The notes beneath the pieces are model-generated. The model was given only the letters and a program-made list of their open reading frames with translations, was not told the origin of the DNA and did no database searches. A stretch of 17,192 bases of DNA from NCBI GenBank assembly GCA_964466965.1, contig CAYXPZ010000052.1:1-17192 (forward strand), given 5' to 3'. The DNA is from Dichotomicrobium sp964466965. Lineage in GTDB: Bacteria > Pseudomonadota > Alphaproteobacteria > Rhizobiales > Rhodomicrobiaceae. Position 1 is the stretch's first letter. Every line of letters begins with the position of its first letter. The translations under genes were made by a program, and so were the position numbers. Positions 1-7,370 of this stretch are shown here, piece after piece.

Positions 1-156
1 CTCGGGCTTCCCGAGACGGAGCTTGTCCAGTCGCACCTGAAGAAGCGGCAGTCGCGCGACCCGATTGATGGTTTTGCCAACCCTGACGACGTTCGCTCCG
101 GCTTACGCGCTCTCGGCTTGGACTCGTTCCTGCAGCCTGAATACGCCGGATCCTAA
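1..156 (+). CDS. 3' end of an unrecognised protein gene (partial)
   Basis: Frame 1 is open from the first base of the window to a TAA at 154-156, giving the last 51 residues of a protein that starts upstream. The visible tail is hydrophilic and rich in charged residues, begins LGLPETELVQ and ends FLQPEYAGS. It has no membrane segment or motif that I can tie to a family. The codons look normal for this GC-rich genome, and the stop is followed by a non-coding gap before the convergent gene, which supports a genuine 3' end. I do not recognise the product, and nothing here shows whether it belongs to the ectoine locus to the right. Confidence 0.55.
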   Translation, partial: LGLPETELVQSHLKKRQSRDPIDGFANPDDVRSGLRALGLDSFLQPEYAGS

Positions 157-267
157 TCCCACCATACTCGCACTGCAGCGCTTTGAACAAAAGTTGAGCC
201 AGTTTTGCATCCGAAGCCGCAGGCCGGCGCGAAGCGACGAAAGTGCGACCAGACAATAAATCAGAGC

Positions 268-297
268 CTGTTCAGCGGTTCGGATTGTATTGAACAG
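268..297. repeat. Inverted repeat in the convergent gap, possible weak terminator
   Basis: CTGTTCA at 268-274 and TGAACAG at 291-297 are perfect 7-base inverted copies separated by 16 bases. They sit between the stop of the left partial gene (156) and the stop of the convergent membrane-protein gene (301). The position suits a bidirectional terminator, but the loop is long and there is no good T-run, so termination is only a guess. Nothing else stands out in 157-300. Confidence 0.3.
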
Positions 298-300
298 TCC

Positions 301-939
301 TTACGCCTGTGTCGCCAGTTGATATCGCCCTGCTCCGGCCGCTTCCAGCGCCTCCCCCGCCGCCGCCCAGATTTTCCGGTCATCATCCTGCATGCGCATG
401 TCCATCATCCACCTTGACATCAGCGCGCCCAGCGCAAAAAGCAGCACCGCGCCTATCGTTGTCATCATGATCAGAACATCTTGCTCCAGGAATAGCTCGG
501 TCTCCGGCGCCAGCTGCCAGGCAAGCGCGGCGAACAGGGCCGGCAGCGTGGACAACAGACCGAAGCCGATCGCGGTTTTCAAGCCCGGCTCGCCGCGCAG
601 GCGCGGCAAGTTGTGGGACAGGCGCGCGACCGCGCCGGTCGTCTGGTTCACGACGGCGATACAGTGGGTATTTCCTTGTGGCTTGTCTTCAGGCGCCGCC
701 CAGACAACCGCGATCTTATGCCCGTTCTCGATCGCAATCCCGGCGTTATTCAGATTGACCTCAATGTCCGGCCCGTCTGGCTGCTGCAGCAGAAACGCGA
801 GATGGTCCACGACACGCTCGGCGACAACGACCCGTCCTTTGGGCGAGACCGGTTTATCGGAGGAGCTCGCGAACGCCTCCAGCCATGAGTTGAGTTGAGT
901 CACGGTTCCTATCGCCGCCCAGGCGTGAAATTCAGCCAT
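301..939 (-). CDS. Unrecognised two-helix membrane protein, 212 aa
   Basis: I do not recognise a family. The N-terminal part (residues 1-115) is soluble, mixed in composition and without obvious catalytic motifs. Two hydrophobic stretches follow at about 122-143 and 154-175, each long enough to cross the membrane, joined by a short acidic loop. A polar, alanine-rich tail (about 176-212) begins with a Met/Asp-rich patch (RWMMDMRMQDDD). With positive charge before helix 1 and after helix 2, the soluble N-domain and the tail would both be cytoplasmic. The ATG at 939 has an AAGGA element just upstream. The gene starts 54 bases after the MHS transporter stop on the same strand, so the two are probably co-transcribed. 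It may be an accessory of that transporter, but that rests on position only. Confidence 0.7.
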   Translation of the reverse strand: MAEFHAWAAIGTVTQLNSWLEAFASSSDKPVSPKGRVVVAERVVDHLAFLLQQPDGPDIEVNLNNAGIAIENGHKIAVVWAAPEDKPQGNTHCIAVVNQTTGAVARLSHNLPRLRGEPGLKTAIGFGLLSTLPALFAALAWQLAPETELFLEQDVLIMMTTIGAVLLFALGALMSRWMMDMRMQDDDRKIWAAAGEALEAAGAGRYQLATQA

Positions 940-993
940 GCCGTCCTTTTCCGAACCATGCCTTCCGGCTGCAACGGCGGTAGCTGCACCCGG

Positions 994-2649
994 TCAAGGC
1001 GTGTCGGTCAGTTCCCGTCCGCGCGTGTCGCGCAGGAACAGTCCGCCGATTACGATACTCATTACGGCGATGATGATTGGATACCAAAGACCGTTGTAGA
1101 TGTTGCCAGTGGCCGCGACCGCGGCCGTCCCGATCAGCGGCAGCATCCCGCCGAACCAGCCGTTGCCAATGTGGTAGGGGACCGACACCGAGGTGTAGCG
1201 GATCGAGGTTGGAAACATTTCCACCAGCAACGCTGCGATTGGCGCATAAACCATCGCCACATAGCCGATCATCACAACGATGATGAAAACTGCTAGCGGG
1301 AGGTTGATATCGCCGGGATCGGCGCTCTCGGGGAAGCCGGCTTCCCTGAGTGCCGAGAGCACCGCCTCGCCGCTTTTATCGCGCTGCCAGTTTTGGATCG
1401 GAATCGGGGCCGACCCGCCTACGGTGATCGTCTGCGCCGCGCCAGGCGGAACGTCGATAATGTTAAATGAGACCCCGCGATCGGTAAGAAAATCGCGCGC
1501 TTTATCGCAATCGGTGAAGTTTGACCACGGCCCAACGAAGATGTGCAGCTGGCAATTCGCCGGATTGGCGCGCAGCGTGACTTCCGTGCGCTCCTGAAAC
1601 GCGACGAGATCAGGGTTCACTGCTTTCGCAAGCATTTGGAACAGCGGGAAATACGTCATCGCAGCCAGCAGACAGCCCGCCAAAATCACCTGCTTGCGCC
1701 CGATCCGGTCCGATAGCCAGCCGAAGAACAGAAACAGCGGTACGCTGATGAGTAGTGCAGAAATCATGATGCCGTAAGCAATGAGATAGTCGACCTTCAT
1801 GTTGATCTGCAGGAAGAACAGCGCATAGAACTGACCGGTGTACCAGATGACGCCCTGGCCGGCCGCGGCTCCGAGGAGGGCCAGCAGCGCGTTTTTGTTG
1901 TGTGGATAGCGCAGGAAAGCATCGAATAGCGGGCGCTTGGTGGCCTGGCCGCGCGACTTAATATACTGAAACAGCGGCGACTCACTGAGCCGCAGCCGAA
2001 TATAGATCGACAGGATCAGCAGCACGAGCGACAGCAGGAACGGGATGCGCCAGCCCCACTGCGCAAAATCATCTTCATTGATTGCCAGCCGGCAAAGCAG
2101 GATGACGAGCAGGGAGAGCAGGAAGCCGCCGCTCGCGGTGGTCTGGATCAAACTCGTAACGTAGCCGCGGTGTTCGCTGACGGTATGCTCCGCCACATAA
2201 GTTGCCGCGCCGCCATATTCGCCGCCGAGCGCAAGGCCCTGTGTAATACGCAGCGTGACGAGCAGCAGCGGAGCGAGCCAGCCGACTTGCGCGAAGGTTG
2301 GCAGCAACCCGACGGCGAAGGTGGCGCCGCCCATCAGCAGGATCGTGACAAGAAAAACGTATTTGCGGCCGATAGTGTCGCCATATCGTCCGAAGAATAA
2401 CGCGCCGAATGGCCGGACGATGAAGCCCGCCGCATATGTTGCGAAAGCGGCCAACAGGGCCGCGGTTTCATTGCCGGGCGGAAAAAACAGGGCGGCGAAG
2501 AACGGCGCCAGTGTCGCGTACAGGAAGAAGTCGTACCATTCAAAAACCGTTCCGACCGATGACGCAAAGGTCACCCGCCGCAGTTCTTTAGGCCGGATAT
2601 GGATGATGTCCGGGACACCTTGGTGTCGCGTACGGATAACTTGAACCAC
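994..2649 (-). CDS. MHS-family MFS transporter (ProP-like metabolite:H+ symporter), 551 aa
   Basis: An inner-membrane proton-driven importer of the metabolite:H+ symporter family, the MFS branch that includes ProP, KgtP and ShiA. Visible marks are the MHS signature FEWYDFFLY (36-44), motif A GRYGDTIGRK (87-96), GGEYGGAA (142-149) and the second-half motif GWLSDRIGRK (310-319), within about twelve hydrophobic helices. Residues about 344-447, between predicted helices 9 and 10, form a large polar insertion facing the periplasm with cysteines at 366 and 381. I recall similar insertions in other MHS proteins of about 550 residues. The start is a GTG at 2649, chosen because GGGAGG lies 8 bases upstream. 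The substrate cannot be read from sequence. Being downstream of the doe genes, with ProP known to carry ectoine, makes ectoine or a related zwitterion a reasonable guess. Confidence 0.9.
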   Translation of the reverse strand: MVQVIRTRHQGVPDIIHIRPKELRRVTFASSVGTVFEWYDFFLYATLAPFFAALFFPPGNETAALLAAFATYAAGFIVRPFGALFFGRYGDTIGRKYVFLVTILLMGGATFAVGLLPTFAQVGWLAPLLLVTLRITQGLALGGEYGGAATYVAEHTVSEHRGYVTSLIQTTASGGFLLSLLVILLCRLAINEDDFAQWGWRIPFLLSLVLLILSIYIRLRLSESPLFQYIKSRGQATKRPLFDAFLRYPHNKNALLALLGAAAGQGVIWYTGQFYALFFLQINMKVDYLIAYGIMISALLISVPLFLFFGWLSDRIGRKQVILAGCLLAAMTYFPLFQMLAKAVNPDLVAFQERTEVTLRANPANCQLHIFVGPWSNFTDCDKARDFLTDRGVSFNIIDVPPGAAQTITVGGSAPIPIQNWQRDKSGEAVLSALREAGFPESADPGDINLPLAVFIIVVMIGYVAMVYAPIAALLVEMFPTSIRYTSVSVPYHIGNGWFGGMLPLIGTAAVAATGNIYNGLWYPIIIAVMSIVIGGLFLRDTRGRELTDTP

Positions 2650-2848
2650 GGACGCCCCTCCCAGAAACTTATTGTTGTTCCGATATGGATTTTTACGGCG
2701 GCCGGGATGCCGTTTTTCTTTGCATGCCAGCGAAACTGTATCGATGGCTTCTATAAAAATAAATCAAAAATAAGGCTTTCGTCGTGGCGGTGCACATTTT
2801 GGTTGCAGGAGCGCCGAAAACTGCGGCGCGCCCGCGCCGGGGTTATTT
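2650..2848 (-). promoter_or_regulatory. Intergenic region with probable MHS transporter promoter
   Basis: This gap of 199 bases separates the aminotransferase stop from the transporter start on the same strand. It holds a GC-rich hairpin at 2817-2839 next to the aminotransferase stop, then a conspicuous AT-rich block at about 2750-2773 in an otherwise GC-rich window, then the Shine-Dalgarno and GTG of the transporter. This order (terminator, AT-rich block, leader) suggests that the transporter has its own promoter. I could not find a well-spaced -35/-10 pair; the best -10-like hexamer on the minus strand is TATAGA at 2755-2750. Confidence 0.35.
2817..2839 (-). terminator. Probable intrinsic terminator of the aminotransferase gene
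   Basis: On the minus strand, 9 bases after the aminotransferase TGA, CGGCGCG and CGCGCCG form a 7-base perfect inverted repeat (2824-2839) around two G residues. In practice this is a 6-bp stem with a GGGC loop. It is followed by CAG and a short TTTT run (2820-2817). The very GC-rich stem with a T-run fits a modest Rho-independent terminator. A second copy of the stem half allows an alternative hairpin. Confidence 0.5.
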
Positions 2849-4225
2849 TCAAGATGTGCCAAGACTTTCTGCTATTGCTGATCTGACCGCGGCGATCACG
2901 GTGTCAACTTCGTCATGCGTGATGCAGAGCGGCGGCGCAAAACCGAGGATATCGCCCTGCGGCATGGCTCGCGCAATGACGCCGTGCCTGAGCAAGGCCG
3001 AATTGACCGATGCGCCGACCTTACGCGCCGGATCGAAGAATGTCAGCGACGGCTTGTCCTGGACGAACTCGACGGCCGCCAGCATCCCTTCCCCGCGTAC
3101 TTCGCCCACATTCGGGTGATCAGCCAGCGCCTCTTTTAGCTGCGCATTGAAATAGGCGCCGACCTCGCGCGCATTCGCCACGAGCGCCATCCGGTCGATC
3201 AGCTCCAGATTAGCGACGCCCGCCGCCGCGCAGACCGGATGCGCCGAATAGGTCCAGCCGTGGCCAAACGGGCCGAATTCATCGGTGCCGCGCTCCAGCA
3301 CCTCCCAGACCTTCTGCGAGACGATCGAGCCGGACAGTGGTGCGTATGCCGAGGTCAGGCCCTTGGCGATGGTGATGATGTCCGGCTCTAGCCCGTAAAA
3401 TTCGGAGCCGAACATGGTGCCTAGTCGGCCGAACGCCGTGACAACCTCGTCAGCGATAAAGAGAACATCGTACTTCTTGAGGATCGGCTGAATCGCCTCC
3501 CAGTAGCCGGCGGGCGGCGGCACGATCCCGCCCGTACCCAACATCGGCTCGCCAATGAACGCGGCAACGGTCTCCGGCCCTTCGGCCACGATCAGCTCTT
3601 CAAGCTTCTGCGCGCAGTATTGCGAGAAGTCTTCCTCGCTCATCTGGGTGTCGGGCCGGCGCAGATAGTACGGCGCTTCAGTATGGATGACGTGCGCGAG
3701 CGGCAGGTCGAACGTCTTGTGAAACATGGCAAGCCCGGTCAGCGAGCCGGTCATCAGTCCCGAGCCATGGTAGCCCCGCCAGCGCGAGATGATTTTCTTC
3801 TTTTCGGGGCGGCCGAGAATGTTGTTGTAGTACCAGACCAGCTTGATGTTGGTTTCGTTCGCGTCCGAACCGCTCAGGCCGAAATACACCTTCGACATGT
3901 TTGCCGGCGCGCGCTCAAGGATCATCTTCGCCAGCGTGATCGATACTTCGGTGCCGTGGCCAACATAGGCATGATAATAAGCGAGTTCGCGCGCCTGCTG
4001 CGCCATCGCTTCGGCGATGTCCTGCCGGCCATAGCCGACATTGACACAGTAAAGCCCAGCGAAGGCGTCGAGCAGCCGGTTGCCGTCGCGATCTTCGACA
4101 TAAACGCCGGAGCCGCCGGCCATGATGCGGTTCGCGCTTTCCCCGCGTGCGTGCTCCGCGAGTTGCGTGGAGGGATGGAAGAAATAGTCCCGATCCCATT
4201 GATCAAGCTGGTCATTTTTCAGCAT
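2849..4225 (-). CDS. doeD: Class III PLP aminotransferase, probable diaminobutyrate transaminase (DoeD-like), 458 aa
   Basis: A cytoplasmic fold-type I, class III (omega) aminotransferase. Visible marks are the PLP phosphate site SGSDANETN (118-126), GYHG (151-154), the cofactor Asp in FIADEVVTAFGR (D259) and the Schiff-base lysine in TIAKGL (K288), over a full-length catalytic core. The frame stays open to an ATG at 4312, but I chose the ATG at 4225 because AAGGA lies about 7 bases upstream and the usual family N-terminus (NDQLDQWD...) begins there. Divergent position next to doeA-doeB suggests it converts 2,4-diaminobutyrate to aspartate semialdehyde, the DoeD step. The sequence also resembles putrescine-, taurine- or beta-alanine-pyruvate aminotransferases, so the class is certain and the substrate is inferred from context. 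Confidence 0.85.
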   Translation of the reverse strand: MLKNDQLDQWDRDYFFHPSTQLAEHARGESANRIMAGGSGVYVEDRDGNRLLDAFAGLYCVNVGYGRQDIAEAMAQQARELAYYHAYVGHGTEVSITLAKMILERAPANMSKVYFGLSGSDANETNIKLVWYYNNILGRPEKKKIISRWRGYHGSGLMTGSLTGLAMFHKTFDLPLAHVIHTEAPYYLRRPDTQMSEEDFSQYCAQKLEELIVAEGPETVAAFIGEPMLGTGGIVPPPAGYWEAIQPILKKYDVLFIADEVVTAFGRLGTMFGSEFYGLEPDIITIAKGLTSAYAPLSGSIVSQKVWEVLERGTDEFGPFGHGWTYSAHPVCAAAGVANLELIDRMALVANAREVGAYFNAQLKEALADHPNVGEVRGEGMLAAVEFVQDKPSLTFFDPARKVGASVNSALLRHGVIARAMPQGDILGFAPPLCITHDEVDTVIAAVRSAIAESLGTS

Positions 4226-4360
4226 CTGGCGTTCCTTCTTCCCCGGGGGCGCCCGTTTTGATAAAGCGGCTTGTAGCCCGCTCCACAGGCGGTCTGCAAC
4301 CAGCCGTTTCACCAGCCTCGCATTTCACCCGCGCCGGCGTACAGCGGCAAGGCGAACCCG
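4226..4360. promoter_or_regulatory. Divergent promoter region between the aminotransferase and doeA
   Basis: These 135 bases separate two outward-facing start codons and must hold promoters for both directions. On the minus strand, TTGCAG and TACAAG lie 18 bases apart upstream of the aminotransferase, a weak -35/-10 match. On the plus strand I see no convincing pair. AAGGA (minus) and AAGG (plus) supply the ribosome-binding sites. No clear operator palindrome is visible. A shared regulator of the EnuR or Lrp type, common in ectoine loci, would bind here if one exists, but none is encoded in the window. Confidence 0.45.
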
Positions 4361-5548
4361 ATGGTCATGACCGAACCGATGCTCCCTTTCTCGCGCGCAG
4401 AATATGCCGCCCGTGTCGCGAAGACCCGTGCGGCCATGGAGACGCGGGGCATCGAGGTGCTCGTCGTTACCGACCCATCCAACATGGCCTGGCTTACCGG
4501 TTACGATGGCTGGTCGTTCTACGTCCATCAATGCGTCATGCTTGGCATGGAGGGAGACCCAGTCTGGTGGGGTCGTAACATGGACTTGCCGGGCGCCAAA
4601 CGGACGGTGACGATGAGTCACGATAATATCGTCGGCTATGATGACACCTATGTCCAGAATCCCGACAAGCACGCGATGGAAGCGCTGGCCGCGCTGATCG
4701 GTGATCTGGGCTGGGCGACCGCGGTGATCGGTCTGGAGTTGGAGAATTATTACTTCTCGGCTTCCGCTTATCTTACGCTCTCCAACTGCTTGCCTGAGGC
4801 GACGTTTCGCGACGCCACGGCGCTGGTCAACTGGCAGCGCGCGGTAAAGAGCGCGGTGGAGATCGAATACATGCGCAGGGCCGCGCGCATCGTCGAGCGG
4901 ACGCATGAAGTTGTTTTCGAGCGCGCCGAGCCGGGTCTGCCGAAGAACGAACTGGTGGCGGACATCTATCATGCGGCGATCAGCGGCGCTGATGGCTACT
5001 GGGGCGATTATCCGGCTATCGTGCCGATCGTGCCGTCCGGGCTGGACGCTACGGCTGCACATCTGACCTGGGACGACACGCCCATGCGCGAGGGCGAGAC
5101 CACCTTTTTTGAGATCGCCGGGGTCCACCGGCGCTACCATTGCCCGCAGTCTCGGACTCTGTTCCTTGGCGAATTGCCGCAGAAGTATCGCGACGCGGAA
5201 ATCGCGGTGCTCTCTGGCATCGACGCCGCGCTGGACGTCGCGAAACCGGGGAACCGTTGTGAGGATGTGGCTATTGCGTTCAACGAAACACTGAACCGTT
5301 TCGGCTTCGTCAAGGAGAGCCGCTGCGGCTACCCGATCGGGCTGTCCTATCCGCCGGATTGGGGCGAGCGCACGATGTCGTTCCGCCGCGGCGACGAGAC
5401 CGTATTGGAGCCGGGCATGACGTTCCACCTGATGCCGGCGCTGTGGCTGGATGACGGCGGGCTTGAGATCACCGAGCCGATCCTGATCACCGAAAACGGT
5501 GTTGAGTGTCTCACAGAGACGGCACGCCGCATTTTTGTGAAGGGATGA
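4361..5548 (+). CDS. doeA: Ectoine hydrolase DoeA (EutD), M24-family, 395 aa
   Basis: DoeA is a cytoplasmic pita-bread (M24, creatinase/aminopeptidase P-like) enzyme that opens the ectoine ring to N-acetyl-2,4-diaminobutyrate. An N-terminal creatinase-like domain (about 8-150; opening MLPFSRAEYAAR, then VVTDPSNMAWLTGYDGW) precedes the catalytic domain (about 160-390). The latter contains VPIVPSGLDATAAHL (222-236), the FFEIAGVHRRYHCPQSRT segment (249-266), GYPIGLSYPPDWGERT (323-338) and a C-terminal HLMPALW...EITEP stretch. The length matches known DoeA (about 399). The ATG at 4361 has AAGG 8 bases upstream; ATGs at 4367 and 4379 are alternatives. doeB follows 2 bases after the stop, the conserved doeAB order. 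Assignment rests on recalled family features plus the doeB neighbour. Confidence 0.9.
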   Translation: MVMTEPMLPFSRAEYAARVAKTRAAMETRGIEVLVVTDPSNMAWLTGYDGWSFYVHQCVMLGMEGDPVWWGRNMDLPGAKRTVTMSHDNIVGYDDTYVQNPDKHAMEALAALIGDLGWATAVIGLELENYYFSASAYLTLSNCLPEATFRDATALVNWQRAVKSAVEIEYMRRAARIVERTHEVVFERAEPGLPKNELVADIYHAAISGADGYWGDYPAIVPIVPSGLDATAAHLTWDDTPMREGETTFFEIAGVHRRYHCPQSRTLFLGELPQKYRDAEIAVLSGIDAALDVAKPGNRCEDVAIAFNETLNRFGFVKESRCGYPIGLSYPPDWGERTMSFRRGDETVLEPGMTFHLMPALWLDDGGLEITEPILITENGVECLTETARRIFVKG

Positions 5549-5550
5549 CG

Positions 5551-6546
5551 ATGTCACGCGGCAACCCGATCACGCCAACAATCCCGCTCGATGAGGACGG
5601 CGCGCATCACGGCTTCTTGCGCCTGCCCTACAGCCGGGACGACTCAGCATGGGGATCGGTGATGATCCCGATCAGCGTGATTCGGCACGGCGACGGGCCC
5701 ACAGTATTATTCGCTGGCGGCAACCACGGCGACGAGTATGAGGGACCGGTCGCATTGCAGCACCTTGCGGCGACGCTTGATCCAGCATCCATTACCGGCC
5801 GTGTCATCATACTGCCGGCGTTCAACTATCCAGCGTTCCGCGCCGCGACCCGCACCTCCCCAATCGACGGCGGCAATCTGAACCGCTGCTGCCCCGGCCG
5901 GCCCGATGGCACTGTCACCGAGAAGATCGCGCATTACGTTTGCGGGGACCTTGTTCCGATGGCCGATCTCGTCCTCGACTTTCACTCCGGGGGCAAGACG
6001 CTCGACTTCATCCCCTTCGCGGCGGCGCATATCCTGGCGGACAAGGAGCAAGAGGCCGCCTGCATGGCCGCGATGCGCGCCTTCAACGCGCCTTACAGCA
6101 TGCAGATGTTGGAGATCGACAGCGCAGGCATGTTCGATGCCGAAGTCGAGGCGCAGGGCAAGGTATTCGTGACCACCGAGCTTGGCGGCGGTGGCACTGC
6201 CACGGCGCGCTCAATCACCATCGCCAAGAAAGGCGCGCGCAACCTGCTGATCCATGTCGGCATTTTGGCCGGCCCGCCCGAAATCGCGCCGAGCATAGAG
6301 CTGGACATGCCGGACAGCGATTGCTTCATGTTCGCCCAGCATGACGGGCTGATCGAGCCAATGGCCGATCTGGGTGATCGTGTGCGCGAGGGTATGGAGC
6401 TGGCGAAGATTTGGCCAACGGATCGGACGGGTCTGCCGCCGGTCAGCTACGCGGCTAAGCGTGACGGCATCCTTGCGGCGCGGCATTTTCCCGGCCTCGT
6501 CAAGGCCGGCGACTGCATGGCCGTTGTCGCTGAAATGCTTGATTGA
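5551..6546 (+). CDS. doeB: N-alpha-acetyl-L-2,4-diaminobutyrate deacetylase DoeB (EutE), 331 aa
   Basis: A zinc-dependent deacylase of the succinylglutamate desuccinylase/aspartoacylase family. In ectoine breakdown it removes the acetyl group from N-alpha-acetyl-diaminobutyrate, giving diaminobutyrate and acetate. Zinc ligands are visible as GGNHGDEYEG (H59, E62) and DFHSGG (H145). E210 in TTELGGGG is the likely catalytic glutamate, and NLNR (109-112) is the substrate-binding element. That element is followed by CCPG, where relatives in my memory usually have a serine or aromatic pair before PG. I chose the ATG at 5551 because AAGGG lies 6 bases upstream. An ATG at 5545 overlaps the doeA stop as ATGA but sits too close to the same Shine-Dalgarno. 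Tight spacing implies co-translation with doeA. Confidence 0.9.
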   Translation: MSRGNPITPTIPLDEDGAHHGFLRLPYSRDDSAWGSVMIPISVIRHGDGPTVLFAGGNHGDEYEGPVALQHLAATLDPASITGRVIILPAFNYPAFRAATRTSPIDGGNLNRCCPGRPDGTVTEKIAHYVCGDLVPMADLVLDFHSGGKTLDFIPFAAAHILADKEQEAACMAAMRAFNAPYSMQMLEIDSAGMFDAEVEAQGKVFVTTELGGGGTATARSITIAKKGARNLLIHVGILAGPPEIAPSIELDMPDSDCFMFAQHDGLIEPMADLGDRVREGMELAKIWPTDRTGLPPVSYAAKRDGILAARHFPGLVKAGDCMAVVAEMLD

Positions 6547-6552
6547 ATTCCG

Positions 6553-6576
6553 CGTCATTGCCGCCTGTCAATGACG
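6553..6576 (+). terminator. Hairpin after doeB, possible terminator
   Basis: CGTCATTG (6553-6560) and CAATGACG (6569-6576) form a perfect 8-bp stem with an 8-base loop, beginning 6 bases after the doeB stop. No T-run follows; the next bases are G-rich. It may mark the 3' end of the doeAB transcript by stabilising it or by Rho-assisted termination. The following ABC gene begins 61 bases further on with no obvious Shine-Dalgarno. Confidence 0.4.
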
Positions 6577-6637
6577 GGGGCGCGGGCTTCATGTAAAGAC
6601 CGGGTTAACATTGATTTCCGTATAGCGTGCCGCACCG

Positions 6638-7366
6638 ATGATGGCGTCCGAAGCCGAAACGCCCAAGGTCGTTTTTTCTGTCGATGACGTGACCAAAGTT
6701 TACGGCAGCGGCGCTGGCGCAGTCCATGCGCTGCGCGGCGTCTCGATGGAGCTGTTCGCGGGGCAGATCACCGTGTTGCTGGGCCCTTCGGGCTCAGGCA
6801 AATCAACCTTCCTAAACATTATCGGCGGTCTCGACGTGCCGACCACTGGTTATGTGGATTTCGAGGGCCAGCGGCTCAATGATCTGGACGAGGCTGGCTT
6901 GACCGCCTATCGGCGCGAAAATGTCGGCTTCGTTTTCCAGTTTTACAATCTGATCCCGAGCCTGACGGCCCTTGAAAACGTCGCGCTTGTCACGGAGATC
7001 GCCGAAGACCCGATGACCCCGGAAGAGGCGCTTGAGATCGTCCATCTGGAGAAGCGGATGGACCATTTTCCGGCGGAGCTGTCTGGCGGCGAGCAGCAGC
7101 GCGTTGCTATAGCTCGCGCTATCGCCAAGCGCCCGCGCGTCTTGCTATGCGACGAGCCGACCGGCGCGCTGGATTCAAAAACCGGCATTGTCGTAATCGA
7201 GGCGCTGGTGGACGTGAACGAAAAGCTTGGCACAACAACGGCGCTGATCACTCACAACGTCGCAATCGGTAAGGTCGCCGACCGTGTCATCCATTTCCGC
7301 GACGGGCAGGTGCGAGGGATCGAGCAGGTTACCGACAAGATCCAGCCCTCCGAACTGAGGTGGTAA
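6638..7366 (+). CDS. ABC exporter ATP-binding protein (MacB/LolD/DevA type), 242 aa
   Basis: The cytoplasmic ATPase of a type VII-like (MacB/LolCDE-related) ABC system. All nucleotide-binding elements are intact: Walker A GPSGSGKST (49-57), the Q-loop glutamine in FQFYNL (Q101), signature LSGGEQQ (148-154), Walker B LLCDEP (169-174) followed by TGALDS, and the H-loop histidine H206. LSGGEQQRVAIARA with DEPTGALDS is typical of the LolD/MacB group rather than of importers. The start is uncertain: two adjacent ATGs at 6638 and 6641 have no clear Shine-Dalgarno. The permease gene begins 4 bases after the stop and the adaptor follows, so the three form one operon. The exported substrate is unknown. 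Confidence 0.92.
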   Translation: MMASEAETPKVVFSVDDVTKVYGSGAGAVHALRGVSMELFAGQITVLLGPSGSGKSTFLNIIGGLDVPTTGYVDFEGQRLNDLDEAGLTAYRRENVGFVFQFYNLIPSLTALENVALVTEIAEDPMTPEEALEIVHLEKRMDHFPAELSGGEQQRVAIARAIAKRPRVLLCDEPTGALDSKTGIVVIEALVDVNEKLGTTTALITHNVAIGKVADRVIHFRDGQVRGIEQVTDKIQPSELRW

Positions 7367-7370
7367 GCCG

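Noticed and set aside
3620..4261. A 213-codon plus-strand open frame inside the aminotransferase gene
   Set aside because: It is antisense to the conserved PLP-binding core. The protein-like length comes from GC-rich codon bias and no family motif appears.
4226..4312. A 29-residue N-terminal extension of the aminotransferase from the ATG at 4312
   Set aside because: The internal ATG at 4225 has a well-placed AAGGA and begins at the usual family N-terminus. The extension would also consume most of the divergent promoter region.
4325..5557. A 410-codon open frame on the minus strand opposite doeA
   Set aside because: It covers almost exactly the antisense of a confidently recognised gene. Its translation is rich in Arg, His, Asp and Val, as expected for the antisense of a GC-rich coding sequence. 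It shows no domain or ribosome-binding site.
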